A stretch of DNA of 64,000 nt from Uloborus plumipes (GCA_038373865.1 JAXGGA010001161.1:102455-166454); one strand, 5' to 3'. Shown: positions 11,754 through 23,371, counted from the stretch's first letter. The notes: a model not told the origin generated them from the letters alone. Translations and numbers: made by a program.

Positions 11754-11940
11754 CGAGCCGCTTTAGCGGGGAGTAGTTTATTAAACTTTTCCTTGGAACT
11801 TTAAAGGCGAGCCGCCTTGGCGGCGAGTAGTGAATTGAAACTTTCCTGGCTACTGTAAAGGCGAGCCGCCTTGACGGCGAGTAAACTGTTTAAACTTTCC
11901 TCATTTCTTTAAAGGCGAGCCGCCTTGGTGGCGAGTAGTT
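11754..11940 (+). repeat. Four-copy minisatellite of self-complementary GC-rich repeats
   Basis: About 57-bp units each contain GGCGAGCCGCCTTGGCGGCG or a close variant, able to form a GCCGCC/GGCGGC hairpin, separated by AT-rich AAACTTTCCT spacers. Substitutions in the loop (TTGG, TTGA, TTGG/T) leave most of the stem intact; the first unit is the most divergent. Confidence 0.75.
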
Positions 11941-12532
11941 TTCTCAAACTGCCTTCACTACATTACAGCCCGTGCAACGCCGGGCTACGCAGCTAGTTAT
12001 TCCTAAGTTCTGCTATGTCTTGAATTTTGCCATAAAGCTCATTGCAATTTCTATTACTGCCGTTCATTGTGAAAATTATGTATCTTCACATTTTTAAAAT
12101 GCATATTTGTTTGCTAAATAGAATAACATTTAGTTACATCTTTTAGTATAAAAGAAAAGAAAAGCAAATTTCCGAAGATAAATATCTAGTTACTAATAGT
12201 TGCTGAACACTTATATTTCTTTCATAAGGAAGATTTAGAGAAGGGCGTACATAATTGACTGTTACAGTGATTCCTACTCTAACTGAATAGAACACTAACA
12301 TTACACTTCAGAGCAGAAAAACATTATTATTGAATCAATTTTCTTATCGCTCTATTTCACATTTTTTGTTTTCCTTTATTTTTTCTGAAAACAATGTTTT
12401 GTTTTGTAAAATGTTGCCCCTACCCAAGCAGCAAAGGTACGTTTAGTAAACGTCTACAAAAGGTCTGTCGAAAACGTCAATTGAAAGGTCTAAACGAGCC
12501 ACTTGGCAACGTTATTTTAGACCTTTTCGTAG

Positions 12533-12722
12533 ACGTTTTGTAAACGTTATTGCGTACGTTTTGTAAACGACTTTTTGACTAACTTATTTGCGTTTTGTAA
12601 ACTTCATTTGGCATCGTTTTGTAAACGACTTTTCAGATAATTTATATGCATTTTGTAAACGTCATCTGGCATCGTTTTGTAAACGTTTTTTCGCTTTTTT
12701 TTTTGTGCGTTTTGTAAACGTT
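12533..12722. repeat. Subterminal repeats CGTTTTGTAAACG
   Basis: At least seven near-palindromic copies of CGTTTTGTAAACG, spaced about 20-40 bp apart, follow the left terminal repeat. Clustered subterminal motifs of this kind serve as transposase binding sites in several DNA transposon groups; the role here is inferred. The right end has fewer, more diverged copies (26300-26480). Confidence 0.7.
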
Positions 12723-12732
12723 TTCTAAAATA

Positions 12733-13195
12733 CTCCAATGGTGGTTCCTGAAAATTGGGGATTGTCTGCGGGCCTTTTGTCCCCGGTTTTATTACTCTGT
12801 TACAGTTAAACGTTTTTTAATATTAAAAATTCATACCGTTTAATTGTTGTTTTGTTTGTTTAGTATTTATGATTTCGATTTTCAGTGTCACATTCTGTTT
12901 CGTGATTATTTTATGGTATGTGCTAAATAGCAGTTGAATAAAAAAATGTAATTCAACCAAAGAAACTGAATTTTCTTTTTTAAATTCAACTGTTTGCACA
13001 CACAATAAATAAAACACAAAACAAAGAGTGCGACACTGAAAATTCACATTTCAATTTATAAATGCTAAACAGACAAAAGAAACATTTAACAGTGGAATTT
13101 CTAACATTTAAACAAAATCAAATTGTAACAGAGTAATAAAACCGCGGACAAAAGACCCGCAAACCATACCCAATTTTCAAGAACTACCATTGGAG
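12733..13195. mobile_element. TA-flanked MITE with about 72-bp inverted repeats
   Basis: Bases 12731-12804 and 13124-13197 are reverse complements in exact register with about nine mismatches. TA flanks CTCCAATGGT on both ends, suggesting a Tc1/mariner-type MITE. The 74-residue minus-strand frame inside shows no family motif. Confidence 0.7.
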
Positions 13196-13639
13196 TATAT
13201 AGGAAAATGTAGTTCACAGTTTGAAATTTTACCTTTCATAGAAAAAAGATGTGATGTTCGAGGCTAGATAGTATAGTTCAGTCAATTCCGAAAACAACGA
13301 ATATGTAAAATATACTCTATTTAAAAATTACAACGTAACAAAATTTGCCAATTGCAAAAATGTTTTATTCAACTGATGTTAGCACATCACACAAAAATAG
13401 CACACAAGACATCGCAAAAAATCAAAATTTTAATTTATATAAATGCTAAACATTAATGCTAAATAAAATTAAAATGAAATATATATTTAACACAAGAATA
13501 AGATCAGCCACAAGTCTATGTATAAAATGTACATCTGTTATCTTATATTAAGAATAACAACATGGGTACGGGCATCCGTTTAAAATTTCTGCTACTCCCC
13601 CCTGCGCACCTCTAAAAAATTGAGCATTCAGCATATTGT

Positions 13640-13958
13640 ACGACGTGATAGGTTGTTTTATTTATTTTTATTTTTTTTCAACCTCCGTTTTTTTCTTTTA
13701 AAAAAACTTTTGAAGATACAAACGATTGTTTGGTCAAAAAAGAATTGTACAATGAAGGTGTTATTTCTCTAAAAAATCACCATGACGATTGAGGCATTTG
13801 TCATATCTGAGAGCAAGCTTTGAAAAAGCCTCCTCATCACATGTTGCCGCCAATGATTGGAAGTGAGTTGTGACGGTGTCTATGAGTTCCACATCAGTTT
13901 GGAAGCATTGATTGGAGATCAATGCTTCCAAACTGACTGCAAACTGAGTGCAAGACAC
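13640..13958 (-). pseudogene. C-terminal fragment of a mariner-like transposase with 3' end
   Basis: The frame at 13761-13958 ends LALRYDKCLNRHGDFLEK then stop. Ending in an R-x-x-KC-x(4)-GD/E-Y/F-x-E motif is typical of mariner-family transposases, so this is read as the last 40-65 residues of one. Sequence beyond the stop (13640-13760) continues to match the inverted partner at 21632-21775, so both arms include the element's 3' end. Everything upstream, including the catalytic core, is missing. Confidence 0.55.
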
Positions 13959-14146
13959 TAAAATTGTTCAGATCCTCGACAAGGAGACAAGGATCTTCTT
14001 TACAGTACTCGTGTAACCCGATGGCTTCTTCAGCAGTTTCCATGGGACATTTTCGAAAATCCACTTTTCTTCAGATTTAGCGCCAAGGAACTTTTATCTT
14101 TTCCCTGTACTGAACTCCCCTGAACTAAACGAGTTGTACTCAGTTT

Positions 14147-14294
14147 GCAGTCAATTTGGAAGCACTAGTCCGTAACCAACGATTCCAAACTGACGTGGAA
14201 CTCATAGACACCGTCACAACTCACTTCCAATCATTGGCGGCAACATGTGATGAGGAGGCTTTTTCAAAGCTTGCTCTCAGATATGACTAATGCC
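14147..14294 (+). pseudogene. Inverted partner of the mariner-like fragment, split by a hAT
   Basis: Reads TQFAVNLEALVRNQRFQTDV then the same downstream residues as the 13761-13958 copy, in opposite orientation. An AAA codon has become TAA (RYD-stop). The copy continues at 21632-21775 after the 14295-21623 insertion. The two arms form a head-to-head palindrome around 13959-14146, as produced by inverted duplication or abortive transposition. Confidence 0.6.
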
Positions 14295-15823
14295 CAGGGA
14301 CGTAACTAGGCCATTTTCAAACAGGGGCAAGACCTCGCTTTTGCGCCCCCGCATTAAAATAAAATATTTGTCGAAAAAAATGATAACGCCAACGTCTTTT
14401 ACCGTCATATAAAGGTATACTCAACGTATATTGCATAGAAAATGAACAAAAAGCACAAATAAATACATACAATACTTTCTCAAAGCCAAAGGGACAAGTT
14501 TTCTCTCTTCACACCCCTGAATATCAGGCCAGGCCGATCACCGACACGCATTGGTTTTAGTGCTTCATTTTCTCATATATTTTCTGCTCAGACGTTTAAT
14601 GTGCTTTTTTTTTTTTTTTTTGAAAGTATGCTTATTAGTTTACAAAAGTTTTTAAGTTAAAATGTCAAGTTAATTCTAAAACTTCTCACGCATTTCAATT
14701 TGAGAATTGCTTATAGCTCATAGACTTCTTTTTCCATACTGTAACGATTTCAAATGTGAAAAGATTTATAAAATGATATCGAAGTATATGTGATCTAAAT
14801 CAAAATGAATAGATTAAACTTTTAGAAAATAGTATTTAATTATTCAATAAAAGACTAATAATGAAGAAACATTTTTAAATATATTTCTATTTAGTATCAA
14901 CTTTACATCACTTACATTAAAAAACAATACCGTAAAATGGAGTGAATCGGAACACTTTTCAGCTTTGATTGTAAAAAAAGCAGTTAAAAGACTTTTTTTA
15001 ATTTGATTTTTTTGGGTAAAAACTTCGGTTTTGCTTTACTTTTAATACTCCAAGCAAAGACAAAACATTTTGAACAGTTATTATTTATATATATAGGAAA
15101 TTATGGGTGTTCCGAATCACCCCGCTGATAGGGGTCAATCGGAACACGTTAAAATTTTTATTTTTTTTTTCAATTTAACCTGTAATAGGTCTCATAAACA
15201 TGAGTAATATTGATGGGGAAGTATAAGAACAGATAGTTACTGTCAAATAAAAGTTTAAATTCAATACCAGTAAACGTTTATAATTTGTCAAAATTCAAAA
15301 CAATTTTGAACTTACGAAAAATTCAAAGTAATTTTAAGAAATGCTTTTGAATTGAAATACAAATATTTAACATGAGTGGAAGTTACTCATGTAGTCCACA
15401 AACATGTGCCTGTCCTTAAAACTAGCAATTGTGACTTGGCTTAAGTTTTTTCATAACATCATCTGGGATGAACTCTGTCTTTTCTTTAGTTTCTTAAAAT
15501 TTCTAGGTTTCGGGGATTGTCCTGAAAGATTTTCCCACTTATTCATCGCTGTCTGTGTGCTGGACTTTAGCCACATAAAGTCTATGGGTCATTTTCACCA
15601 TATGCTTACATTTCAAAAATTTTAAGTAATTTTTTTCACTTGCTATTTTTTTTAGAAACACTAACAGATGTTTAGTTACCTATTTGAGGTGTGTAAAAAA
15701 GTAATTGGTTGTACACTTTGATGAATAATTAAGTATTCAAATGCTGTTGTAAAACTTTAAGTTGCAAGGAAAATTGTCGTCCGTTACCTTACAAAATCAA
15801 TATGAAATCTCACATTTAAACTA

Positions 15824-17041
15824 CACTGAAGTGACAAAAGTCATGGGATACCTCTTAATATCGTGTCGGCCCTCCTTTTGCCCGGCGAAGTGCAACAACT
15901 CGACGTGGCATGGACTCAACAAGTCGTTGGAAGTCTTCTGCAGGAATATTGAGCCATGCTGTCTCGATAGACGTCCATAATTGTGAAAGCGTTGATGGGG
16001 CAGGATTTTGGGCACGAACAGACCTCTCGATGGTGTCCCATAAATGCTCAATGGGATTCATGTCGGGCGATCTAGGTGGCCAAATCATTCGTTGGAATTG
16101 TCCAGAATTTTCTTCAAACCAATTGCGAACAGTTGTGGCCCGGTGACATGGCGCATTGTGATCCATAAAAATCCCATCGTTGTTTGGGTACATGAAGTCC
16201 ATGAATGGCTGCAAGTGATCTCCAAGTAGCTGCACATAAGCATTTCCAGTCAATGTTCGGTCCAGTCGCACTAGAGGACCAAGTCCATGCCATGAAAAAA
16301 CAGCCCACACCATTACGGAGCCACCACCAGCTTGAACAGTGCCTTGCTGACAGTTTGGGTCCATGGCTTCGTGGGGTCTGCGCCACACTCGAACCCTACC
16401 ATCGGCTCTTACCAGCTGAAATCGTGACTCATCGGACCAGGCCACGGTTTTCCATTCATCTAGGGACCAACCGATATGCTCACGTGCCCACGAGAGTCGC
16501 TGCAAGCGATGTCGTTCTGTCAGTAAAGGCACTCGAGTCGGTCTTCTGCTGGAATAGCCCAAGAAATCCAAATTTCTCCGCACAGTTCTAGCAGACACGT
16601 CCATTGTACGTCCCACATTGATTTCTACGGTGATTTGACGCAGTGTTGCTTGTCTGTTAGAATTTACGACTCTTTGCAGACGTCGCCGGTCTCGATCTTT
16701 AAGTGCAGGCGGTCGACCACTGCGCTGTCCATGGTGGGATGTTATGCCTGAAATTTCATACTCTCGGCACACTCTTGACACAGTGGATCTGGGAATGTTG
16801 AATTCTCTAACGATTTCCGAAATGTCATGACCCATGCGTCTAGCTCCAACTAACATTCCGCGTTCAAAGTCTGTTAATTCACGTCGTGCGGTCATCATCA
16901 CGTTAAAACCTCTTCACATGAATAACTTGAACAGAAATGAAAGCTCTGTAAAAGCACTGCGCATTTATACCTGTTCTATGCGATGCTACTGCCATCTGAA
17001 AATTTGCATATTGCTATCCCATGACTTTTGTCACTTCAGTG
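15824..17041 (-). mobile_element. Tc1-like DD36E transposon, copy 1, full length
   Basis: A 1218-bp element with 27-bp perfect terminal inverted repeats starting CACTGAAGTGACAAAAGTCA and TA duplications at 15822-15823 and 17042-17043. One transposase frame fills it. Copy 2 at 48988-50205 has the same length and almost the same sequence, so both are recent. It sits inside the CCRTAAAATGG element, itself inside a hAT. Confidence 0.95.
15855..16898 (-). CDS. Tc1-like transposase, catalytic Asp mutated
   Basis: A 347-residue protein from the first ATG at 16898; the GTG three bases upstream is not a plausible eukaryotic start. The N-terminal paired-like helix-turn-helix region (residues about 10-75, including NIPRSTVSRVCREY and a GRPP hook) binds the terminal repeats. 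The DDE core has WSDESRF (D156) and SPDMNPIEHLWD (E284), spaced as DD36E, but the second aspartate (residue 247) is His (FMDHNAPCH; GAC to CAC). The protein should therefore bind DNA but not cleave it. It differs from copy 2 at only two residues (D25 versus A25 and H247 versus D247). Confidence 0.92.
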   Translation of the reverse strand: MMTARRELTDFERGMLVGARRMGHDISEIVREFNIPRSTVSRVCREYEISGITSHHGQRSGRPPALKDRDRRRLQRVVNSNRQATLRQITVEINVGRTMDVSARTVRRNLDFLGYSSRRPTRVPLLTERHRLQRLSWAREHIGWSLDEWKTVAWSDESRFQLVRADGRVRVWRRPHEAMDPNCQQGTVQAGGGSVMVWAVFSWHGLGPLVRLDRTLTGNAYVQLLGDHLQPFMDFMYPNNDGIFMDHNAPCHRATTVRNWFEENSGQFQRMIWPPRSPDMNPIEHLWDTIERSVRAQNPAPSTLSQLWTSIETAWLNIPAEDFQRLVESMPRRVVALRRAKGGPTRY

Positions 17042-19874
17042 TATATCAAAGAACCTAGAACCAACTTCATTTGTAATTATTTGCTTCCCTGAAGCTTAAA
17101 ACGATGTTTGTGATGATTAAAATATTGATCAAAAACTGTAAGGTAACGAATTTGACATTTGGTAACGGATTTGACCAGTAACGGACTTGACAATTTCAAC
17201 CAAACTGTCAAATTATGGCTAGGCTGTCAAATTTAAAAATTGAACAACAATATGCATTTTCTTAGAGTTGTATAATAAACAATATTTAGGGGTAAAAGTT
17301 GAGAAAAAGTAAAAATTAATACTAAAATCTTTGGTAACGGACCTGGAAGAAATTTTGTGCGAAACGCCACCGCAATACTTCTCGACTCAGGGAAACAAAA
17401 TGGTAAAAAATAATTACATCACTAATTTGTTAAGTGAACTGAATACGTGTTACCATCTTTTGACTTCAATAAATACCTTTTTTAGCTAAAATAATCTTAG
17501 GGTAATGGACTTGACAAGAACTTCCCGACAAAATATATTCATACATTTCTTATTGAAATAAAATTACTATTGTCAATATTTATTATGAATACCATATACT
17601 AGTCAATATATAAAAATAATATGTTGCATTTACTTTTTTTGACCATTAAGTATAGGAAAAAAATAGTTGAACTTGCGAAAATTGTAAATGGACAAGCGTT
17701 TTTGCCTTGATTCTCATTTTTAAAGACTTATATAAAAATAAATCAATAAATTTCAATAATTTAATGAGTGATAGAATTTTCTTGGAGGTATTTCTTGCAG
17801 AAAATAATTGTTCGCATTGAATTTAAAATATAAGTTATGCTTCAAAATTGTCTTTTTAATCTCCGGACAGCAAATGTAAGCAAATTTTGAAAATGACCCC
17901 TATATGACTCCCACGTATTTGAAGTAAAAGAAGTCTCCTGGAGCAAAAATCTTTTGAAATCTGCAATTTTTTGTCGTTCTAAGATCTAGTTGCTCACGAG
18001 AAGGGATAAACTAATAAATTCTTGTTCTTGTCTTGATTAGAGGAACTGGGGTTAGAATCTTGATTTTTCAAACAGTTTCCTTTATTTATGTTATTTGGAA
18101 CAACACAACAAAGTGTTCCTATTCCCCCCGCTAATTCTTATCCTATGTCATTATGAAGAATTATCCATTTTTATGCCACAATTAAAATATGTTGTCTCTT
18201 CTAATATGATACTCTGTTGCTCAGATATATGCATAATTAAAAAATACTATTCCAAGATTTGAAATATACAGGGGTCTGTACTTACATACAGTTTTGCAGA
18301 CCATAAAAACTTGTTGTTTTTAAGAGTTCTGCTTGCAGCCTCTCACAGAAGCTAATATTGTTTCCAGAATGACAAAACAAATTTTTTCCTACTTCTTATA
18401 ATATTACCTTTCTAGAAAAAAATGTAACTGCCAAAAATACCCGACGGTATATTTATGAAGAATTTCTTTATATGATCATGAAGTTTTGTTCCGAATCACC
18501 CCGCTGTTCCTATACACCCCATTTTATGGTAATAAATACAAGCGGAGTAACCTGAAATACTTTCCAAACAAAAACAGTTTTTTGAATTTAGAATTGAAAA
18601 ATTGGGAATCGTATAAAAAGAGAGTTCTATCTTCATTCAGTTTATCTCAAGTTTTTCAGCAATTTTAATTTTGAAATTAAGAAAAAAGAAGAAAAGAAAT
18701 TATTTAATGCGTTTGAAAACTACTTGAAACGAAAGAAATTTGAAAGCCTTAAACACTTGGAAATCAAAAATATTTTCATGAATTTCACTTTAGAAAAATT
18801 CTTAAGTAAAAAAATGTAATTTTTTTACCTGTCCAATATTCAGCATTAAAAGAAGTGTACAATGAAACTTTAAGAAACTTAAAAATCCTAAACTTTACTG
18901 TGTATGAAAAGGAACGAGGACATTAAAAAATCGACATTAAAAAATGTGAATTATTGAAAAACTGTTTACAAATTAGATTTCGTTTATTAAATACTTTACG
19001 AAACATTGCATATTATGGCTGAAAAATATTCTGTACAATTTATTTATTTAAAACCAGAATTTAAATTTGAAAATTGTTACTTTTTATTTACGCGATAATT
19101 TCCAGGGACAAAAAATTTCCTCTTTTTTACAAAATGCTTACGTAGCGATTAAATTTCTTTAACTCTACTCTCAACGCCAACCCTGTATAGCAGTGATTGA
19201 CCAAAAGTAGACAAAATGTAATTCTCACATCAACTAAGCAAACTATTGGTTTGTTTAATGATGATTCGGGAACCCGATAAAGTGATTTATTTTAAAACCG
19301 GTCCTTTTTATTATTCAAATTGTTCAGAAATATATATTTAAAATATCTCTACTAATAATAAAGCTGAAGGTGGTTCTGTCTGTCCTTCTTTCTTTCTTTC
19401 TGTCTGTCTGTCTGTTACGCTCGTAGCGCCAAAACCGTTCGGTCGATTTTCATGCCACTTGGCACAAAATTAGTTTGTAGCATGTAGTTTTGCACCTCGA
19501 AGCGATTTTTCGAAAATTCCATTTCGTTCTTTTTCTATTCGAATTCTTAGCGGAAATTCGATAAAATAGGGAAGAAATATTTCACACACATTTTCAAGTC
19601 TTATGTCATTCGAAAGCTTGGAATTTTCTGCACAAAATGAAGTTTTTTCGAAGTTTCTACGATCATCAGGAGAGCTGTAACAATTGTTTTTAGAATCCCG
19701 AAATTCAAGGCTTACCTTCAGTAAAGCAAGCCAAACGATTCTAAAATGGTTCAGCTCGATAATAAAATTTGTTTGAAAAGAGAGATGAAAAGAATTATTT
19801 TATCAACGGAAATCAACTTTTCATGTTGTTACTATGGTTACGTGTTCATACTTATTTTTGTTTCGTTCTTTTTC

Positions 19875-20135
19875 CAGGGTTGCCAGACGTAGTATTTTTG
19901 ATTCTACGGTAGTATTTTTTCGGCCCAAATAAGGAGCGTAGTATTTTTCTGGCAACCCTGTTTCCAATATACTAATGACTTAATTAAAAGATTTGGCGGA
20001 TTTTTTTTTTTTCCATTTTCATAGATTTCGCATTTCAGCAACATTGATTTTGGCAACGTTTGGAAACAGTAGTATTTTGTAATATTTTTTTAGAGGAGGT
20101 ATAGTATTTTTTGTTCCAATTCTCTGGCAACCCTG
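19875..20135. mobile_element. 261-bp hAT MITE
   Basis: CAGGGTTGCCAGA and TCTGGCAACCCTG ends are flanked by the exact 8-bp duplication TCTTTTTC (19867-19874, 20136-20143). An internal copy of the right end (19949-19960) suggests an earlier tandem or partial duplication. TAGTATTTTT motifs repeat inside. Confidence 0.85.
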
Positions 20136-20454
20136 TCTTTTTCCCGGTGAAGATGCTTTGGGACCCTGCTTGGCGCGTTTTCAAAAAGTCAACTACGCAA
20201 AATAGCTAGAGTTACCACGCTTGGCGCGCCTATCGTTCATTTAGCGAGAAAAGGGTACCTAAAGCACAGATTAACGAAATATTGTATCAATTTCGATATT
20301 GCATCGTTTTTTTAAAGTGTTTCGTTTCGGAAAATGTATTGTTTTGTTTTTTAAGCTGGGAAAGAAAACTTTCTTCTTCTTTTAAACTTTGGTAAGATTT
20401 CTGTTGGTTTCTGTTATCAACAAAACTGTTCTTATTTTCTCTTTTGGCTTATTT

Positions 20455-20882
20455 TTGTCCATCTCCCTTGGGGTTGCATTCGAATGTTCTAAGGGGGTGT
20501 TTTACCCCATTTATCGGGTAAATCAGTGTTTTCAATGCAAGGTGATATGAATTGGTTAACAAAAGTGATATGAATTGGCGCGACCACTTGGCGATATATC
20601 GCCAAGCTTTTGATCGCCAAATATTTGACGCCAAATTGGCGAATTTTTTTTTTTTTTTTTTTGATTTAGGTTCAATTTGGCGCTGTTGGCGATATTTTGC
20701 GAAAAATCCACTGAATGATGTTAAAACGACGATCTTTAGGAGATTAATCATTGTAAAATATTTTTTTGCATTGTTTCGTAGCAAACTAGGGCTACAAATG
20801 TTTGAATTGTTATCTTGCTCACTCCAAGCACTATTTTAGCACTTAAGGCATCTACTGAGAAATTTACACGTAAAATTAAGTA
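20455..20882 (+). repeat. 5'-truncated copy of the CGCCAA-rich repeat family
   Basis: Matches the 3' two thirds of the copies at 53245, 59114 and 61012, including the GCCAAGCTTTT block and the ending ACACGTAAAA...GTAGTGTGGGGTCCATA. It is more diverged than the other three and lies inside a Helitron, which may have carried it here. Confidence 0.75.
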
Positions 20883-22179
20883 GTGTGGGGTCCATATCAG
20901 ATCTTTATATCACTTTGAAGGAATTATAGTTGAATAAAACTAAAATAGAGCATTTTTTCTGATATATCAATTATTTTACAAATGAACTTTTAATTTTATA
21001 CCACGGGCAAAGCCGTGCGGGTACCGCTAGTTATTTAATAAAAAATGGGTGCATCCATGTAGACTTCAATGCTTAAAGCAGTTTCTGAATAATCTTACCT
21101 GGTCCCCCTCACTCCTTTCTAAAAACTGGACATAGTTGATAAAACTTAGAAGGTGAAAAAAAAAAAAAAACTTTTTATGTTTTTACATTTAACATTTTTT
21201 CTCAAGAGTTTTTATGTATATATATATATTTTTTTTATCGGCTGTAATAGCGCCCTCCTTCATCCCCCCCCCCCCGCCCCAAGTGGCTGCTTGTATTGCT
21301 TGGCCCTAGGACTGGTCCTGAGGGTGCCAAAATTAGATTGATAGTAGGTTTGAAATTTCTCACCTGAGTTCAATTTTTAAAAAACCAGAGAGCATTTTCT
21401 AAAAGAGAGAGAGAGAGAGAACTTTGAACTGAATTAAAATACATTTCTGTAACTGTTTGCCTGTGCCTGCATTGAGTTTTTGTTCAGGGAGAGCTGGCTT
21501 TTAAAATTGTCTTTTTTTTTAATAATAAAAAGAAAATTATGCTGTTATTTAGCCAGTTCAGCGCCCCTAAAATCTGGCGCCCGGGGCACGAGCCCCGTCT
21601 GCCCCCCTCTAGTTACGTCCCTGCTAATGCCTCAATCGTCATGGTGGTTTTTTAGAGAAATAACCTGCATTGTACAATACTTTTTTGACCAAACAATCTT
21701 TTGTATCCTCAAAGTTTTTTTTTTTTTTTTCAGGAAAAAAACGGAGGTTGAAAAAAAAAACAACCCTCGTACATTTGCACTCAAAGTATGAGCGAAAAGA
21801 AAAAAGTGATTACCCCATCCCCTGGAAAATTTCTTGCTACGAATAGTCACACAGGGAATCAAAATGTGCTCAAATATACTTTTAACTAACACATTTAAAA
21901 TAATCGTAGTTCCTCTTATTTTCAATAAATGAGAATTTAGACAGTTTTAATTATCAGTTGAAGGCGTGACTTCAAACCACAAAACCAGCAAAAGTCCAGC
22001 TGAATAGAAATTGATGAACTTGGAACTTTTCTTTGAACTTGGAACTTTTTAATAGCGGTATTTAAGACATTTTTGAAAATTTAATTTACATGCAAGCAAT
22101 GATTGAAATTTACCTCCTCTGTAAAATTATACCTAAGAACACTTTTTTTTACATAAATATATACAAATACATAAATATA

Positions 22180-22533
22180 GGGTGTGTTCAGAGTACTGGC
22201 CCGAGTCACTCGAGGCAATCGGGCTTTGTCCCAAAGCGTCCAGAGCCATCGTCGGGCTAGCCCGAATGTCCCGGAAGTTGTCCAGAGTAATGGCCTGAGT
22301 CACTCGGGCTAAAGCACAAACGGCCCAGAAAATTTAGCTGGGCAGATAGGTCACGTGTTTGGGACATTCGCAAGCAATGCTGTGATTGGACGAAATTCTT
22401 CCGCCATGTTGTTTTCTCCCGAATGGCTCAAACTATGTCCAGAGCACAACTTCCCGGGCTCTGCCTCATGAGTTATTTATGACGTCAGAGCTGGGACATT
22501 TGGGCGGCTCGGGTCAGCACTCTGAACACACCC
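22180..22533. mobile_element. GC-rich MITE with GGGTGTGTTCAGAGT ends
   Basis: GGGTGTGTTCAGAGTACTG at the left faces GGGTGTGTTCAGAGTGCTG (reverse) at the right. The interior repeats CCCGAGTCACTCGG and CCAGAG motifs and is far richer in G+C than its surroundings. The flanks (TATA on the left, CTAG on the right) give no clear target duplication, so the superfamily is open (Harbinger-like is possible). Confidence 0.65.
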
Positions 22534-22580
22534 CTAGTTCCTTAAAAACAACCCTTAGGGGATGGATTATTTAGCGAAAA

Positions 22581-22712
22581 CTATTTTGTCTCATAGACCT
22601 TTGCTAAGTTCTTCCTCAGCCTTCTCGGTGCATTTTTCAGCCATACTTTTATGTAATCCTCTATTTCTTTGTCTTTGACGTTTGCGTGATTTTGACGTTT
22701 GCGTGATTTTTC
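22581..22712 (-). CDS. Probable last exon of the element-borne gene
   Basis: A good acceptor (TTTATTTTCAG) precedes GAA at 22712. The frame reads EKSRKRQNHANVKDKEIEDY, then IKVWLKNAPRRLRKN, and stops at TAG 22583-22581. A 17-bp tandem duplication (AAATCACGCAAACGTCA twice) lies at its start. A short C-terminal D-x-E-I-E-x(4)-WLKNAPRR-like tail is what I recall from arthropod DUF4806-type proteins, an attribution from memory. A second open frame over the same bases is also possible. Confidence 0.45.
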   Translation of the reverse strand, partial: EKSRKRQNHANVKDKEIEDYIKVWLKNAPRRLRKNLAKVYETK

Positions 22713-23225
22713 CTGAAAATAAAAATAAATAAAAGAAAATTTTTAAAAAACAAAAGTGACACTGGTACAAATACAATTTAGAGATGAAAATACTTCGTTA
22801 AACAACAACTAAAACTAACTGTTAAGCTAAATTTAACTGTTGCGAGCCATCATATTAACATTCAAGTAAATTTATGAAAAACATGATTCTTTTTCATTAA
22901 ATTTTCAAGAAGCAAAAAATCCGAAATACTCACGGAGTTAGCGCGTGCGGCGTTTTAATCCAATAAATGATGAGCGATGGTATTTCGCATATTTTAGTGC
23001 CTGGTTCTTTCATCAATTAGGTACATGGTATGTTATTATTATTATTTTTATTTTAAATACCCTGGGTTGTGTATTTGAATTAAGTTTTTTTCTGCGGGAT
23101 TTTTCGTTTCGGATACATGCACAAGTATTATGTTTGCGATGTTGTGGCAGGATTTGTTTTATTTCATTTATTCAAAGGACCTTTTTTACATTTTTGACAT
23201 GGGCATCGTCGTACGGTTACTGCTA

Positions 23226-23230
<5 letters not shown>

Positions 23231-23320
<90 letters not shown>
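23231..23320. repeat. (AT)45 microsatellite
   Basis: An uninterrupted AT dinucleotide run; the alternating Ile/Tyr ORF across it is not a gene. It lies in an apparent intron of the minus-strand gene. Confidence 0.98.
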
Positions 23321-23322
<2 letters not shown>

Positions 23323-23371
23323 TTCGGATGTGTCAGAAGATGGTAACAGGTGAATCTGTTTTGGCCTTCCC

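Larger units (their letters stand above)
10602..11997 (+). mobile_element. Non-autonomous Helitron
   Basis: It starts with TCTACTTATATTAAAAAGTG after A10601 and ends with a GCCCG...CGGGC hairpin followed 7 bases later by CTAGT at 11997, with T11998 outside. The A/T flanks and the hairpin plus CTRRT end are the Helitron signature. No Rep/helicase ORF. It holds a 397-bp tandem duplication and a hairpin minisatellite. The conserved 5' part recurs, truncated, at 4170-4480. Confidence 0.75.
14930..18529. mobile_element. TA-flanked element with CCRTAAAATGGRGTG ends
   Basis: The left end CCGTAAAATGGAGTGAATCG and the right end, reverse complemented CCATAAAATGGGGTG, are both bordered by TA (14928-14929, 18530-18531). 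Motifs GTTCCGAATCACCCCGCTG and CAATCGGAACAC recur at both sides. The first Tc1 inserted inside. The remaining 2.4 kb has no recognisable transposase; it looks like a decayed Tc1/mariner-type element. Confidence 0.55.
19346..21031 (+). mobile_element. Non-autonomous Helitron
   Basis: It starts TCTCTACTAATAATAAAGCT after A19345 and ends with CACGGGCAAAGCCGTG (a 5-bp stem hairpin) followed by CTAGT at 21031 with T outside. Both ends are textbook Helitron. It carries a small hAT (19875-20135), a motif shared with the 498-817 foldback, and a truncated CGCCAA-rich repeat (20455-20882). No Rep/helicase. Confidence 0.85.
14295..21623. mobile_element. hAT element with nested insertions
   Basis: Perfect 15-bp ends CAGGGACGTAACTAG / CTAGTTACGTCCCTG are flanked by an exact 8-bp duplication CTAATGCC (14287-14294, 21624-21631). 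About 3.7 kb remains after removing the TA-flanked element at 14930-18529, and about 2.0 kb after also removing the Helitron at 19346-21031. No intact transposase is visible. The 499-bp element at 32161-32659 shares both ends and subterminal sequence and is an internally deleted relative. Confidence 0.85.

Noticed and set aside
16205..16591. 128-residue ORF opposite the Tc1 transposase (also 49438-49824)
   Set aside because: Antisense shadow, conserved only because the transposase is.
19655..19690. Possible hammerhead on the minus strand (CTGATGATCGTAGAAAC)
   Set aside because: The core words occur, but there is no room for stem II and no stem I pairing.
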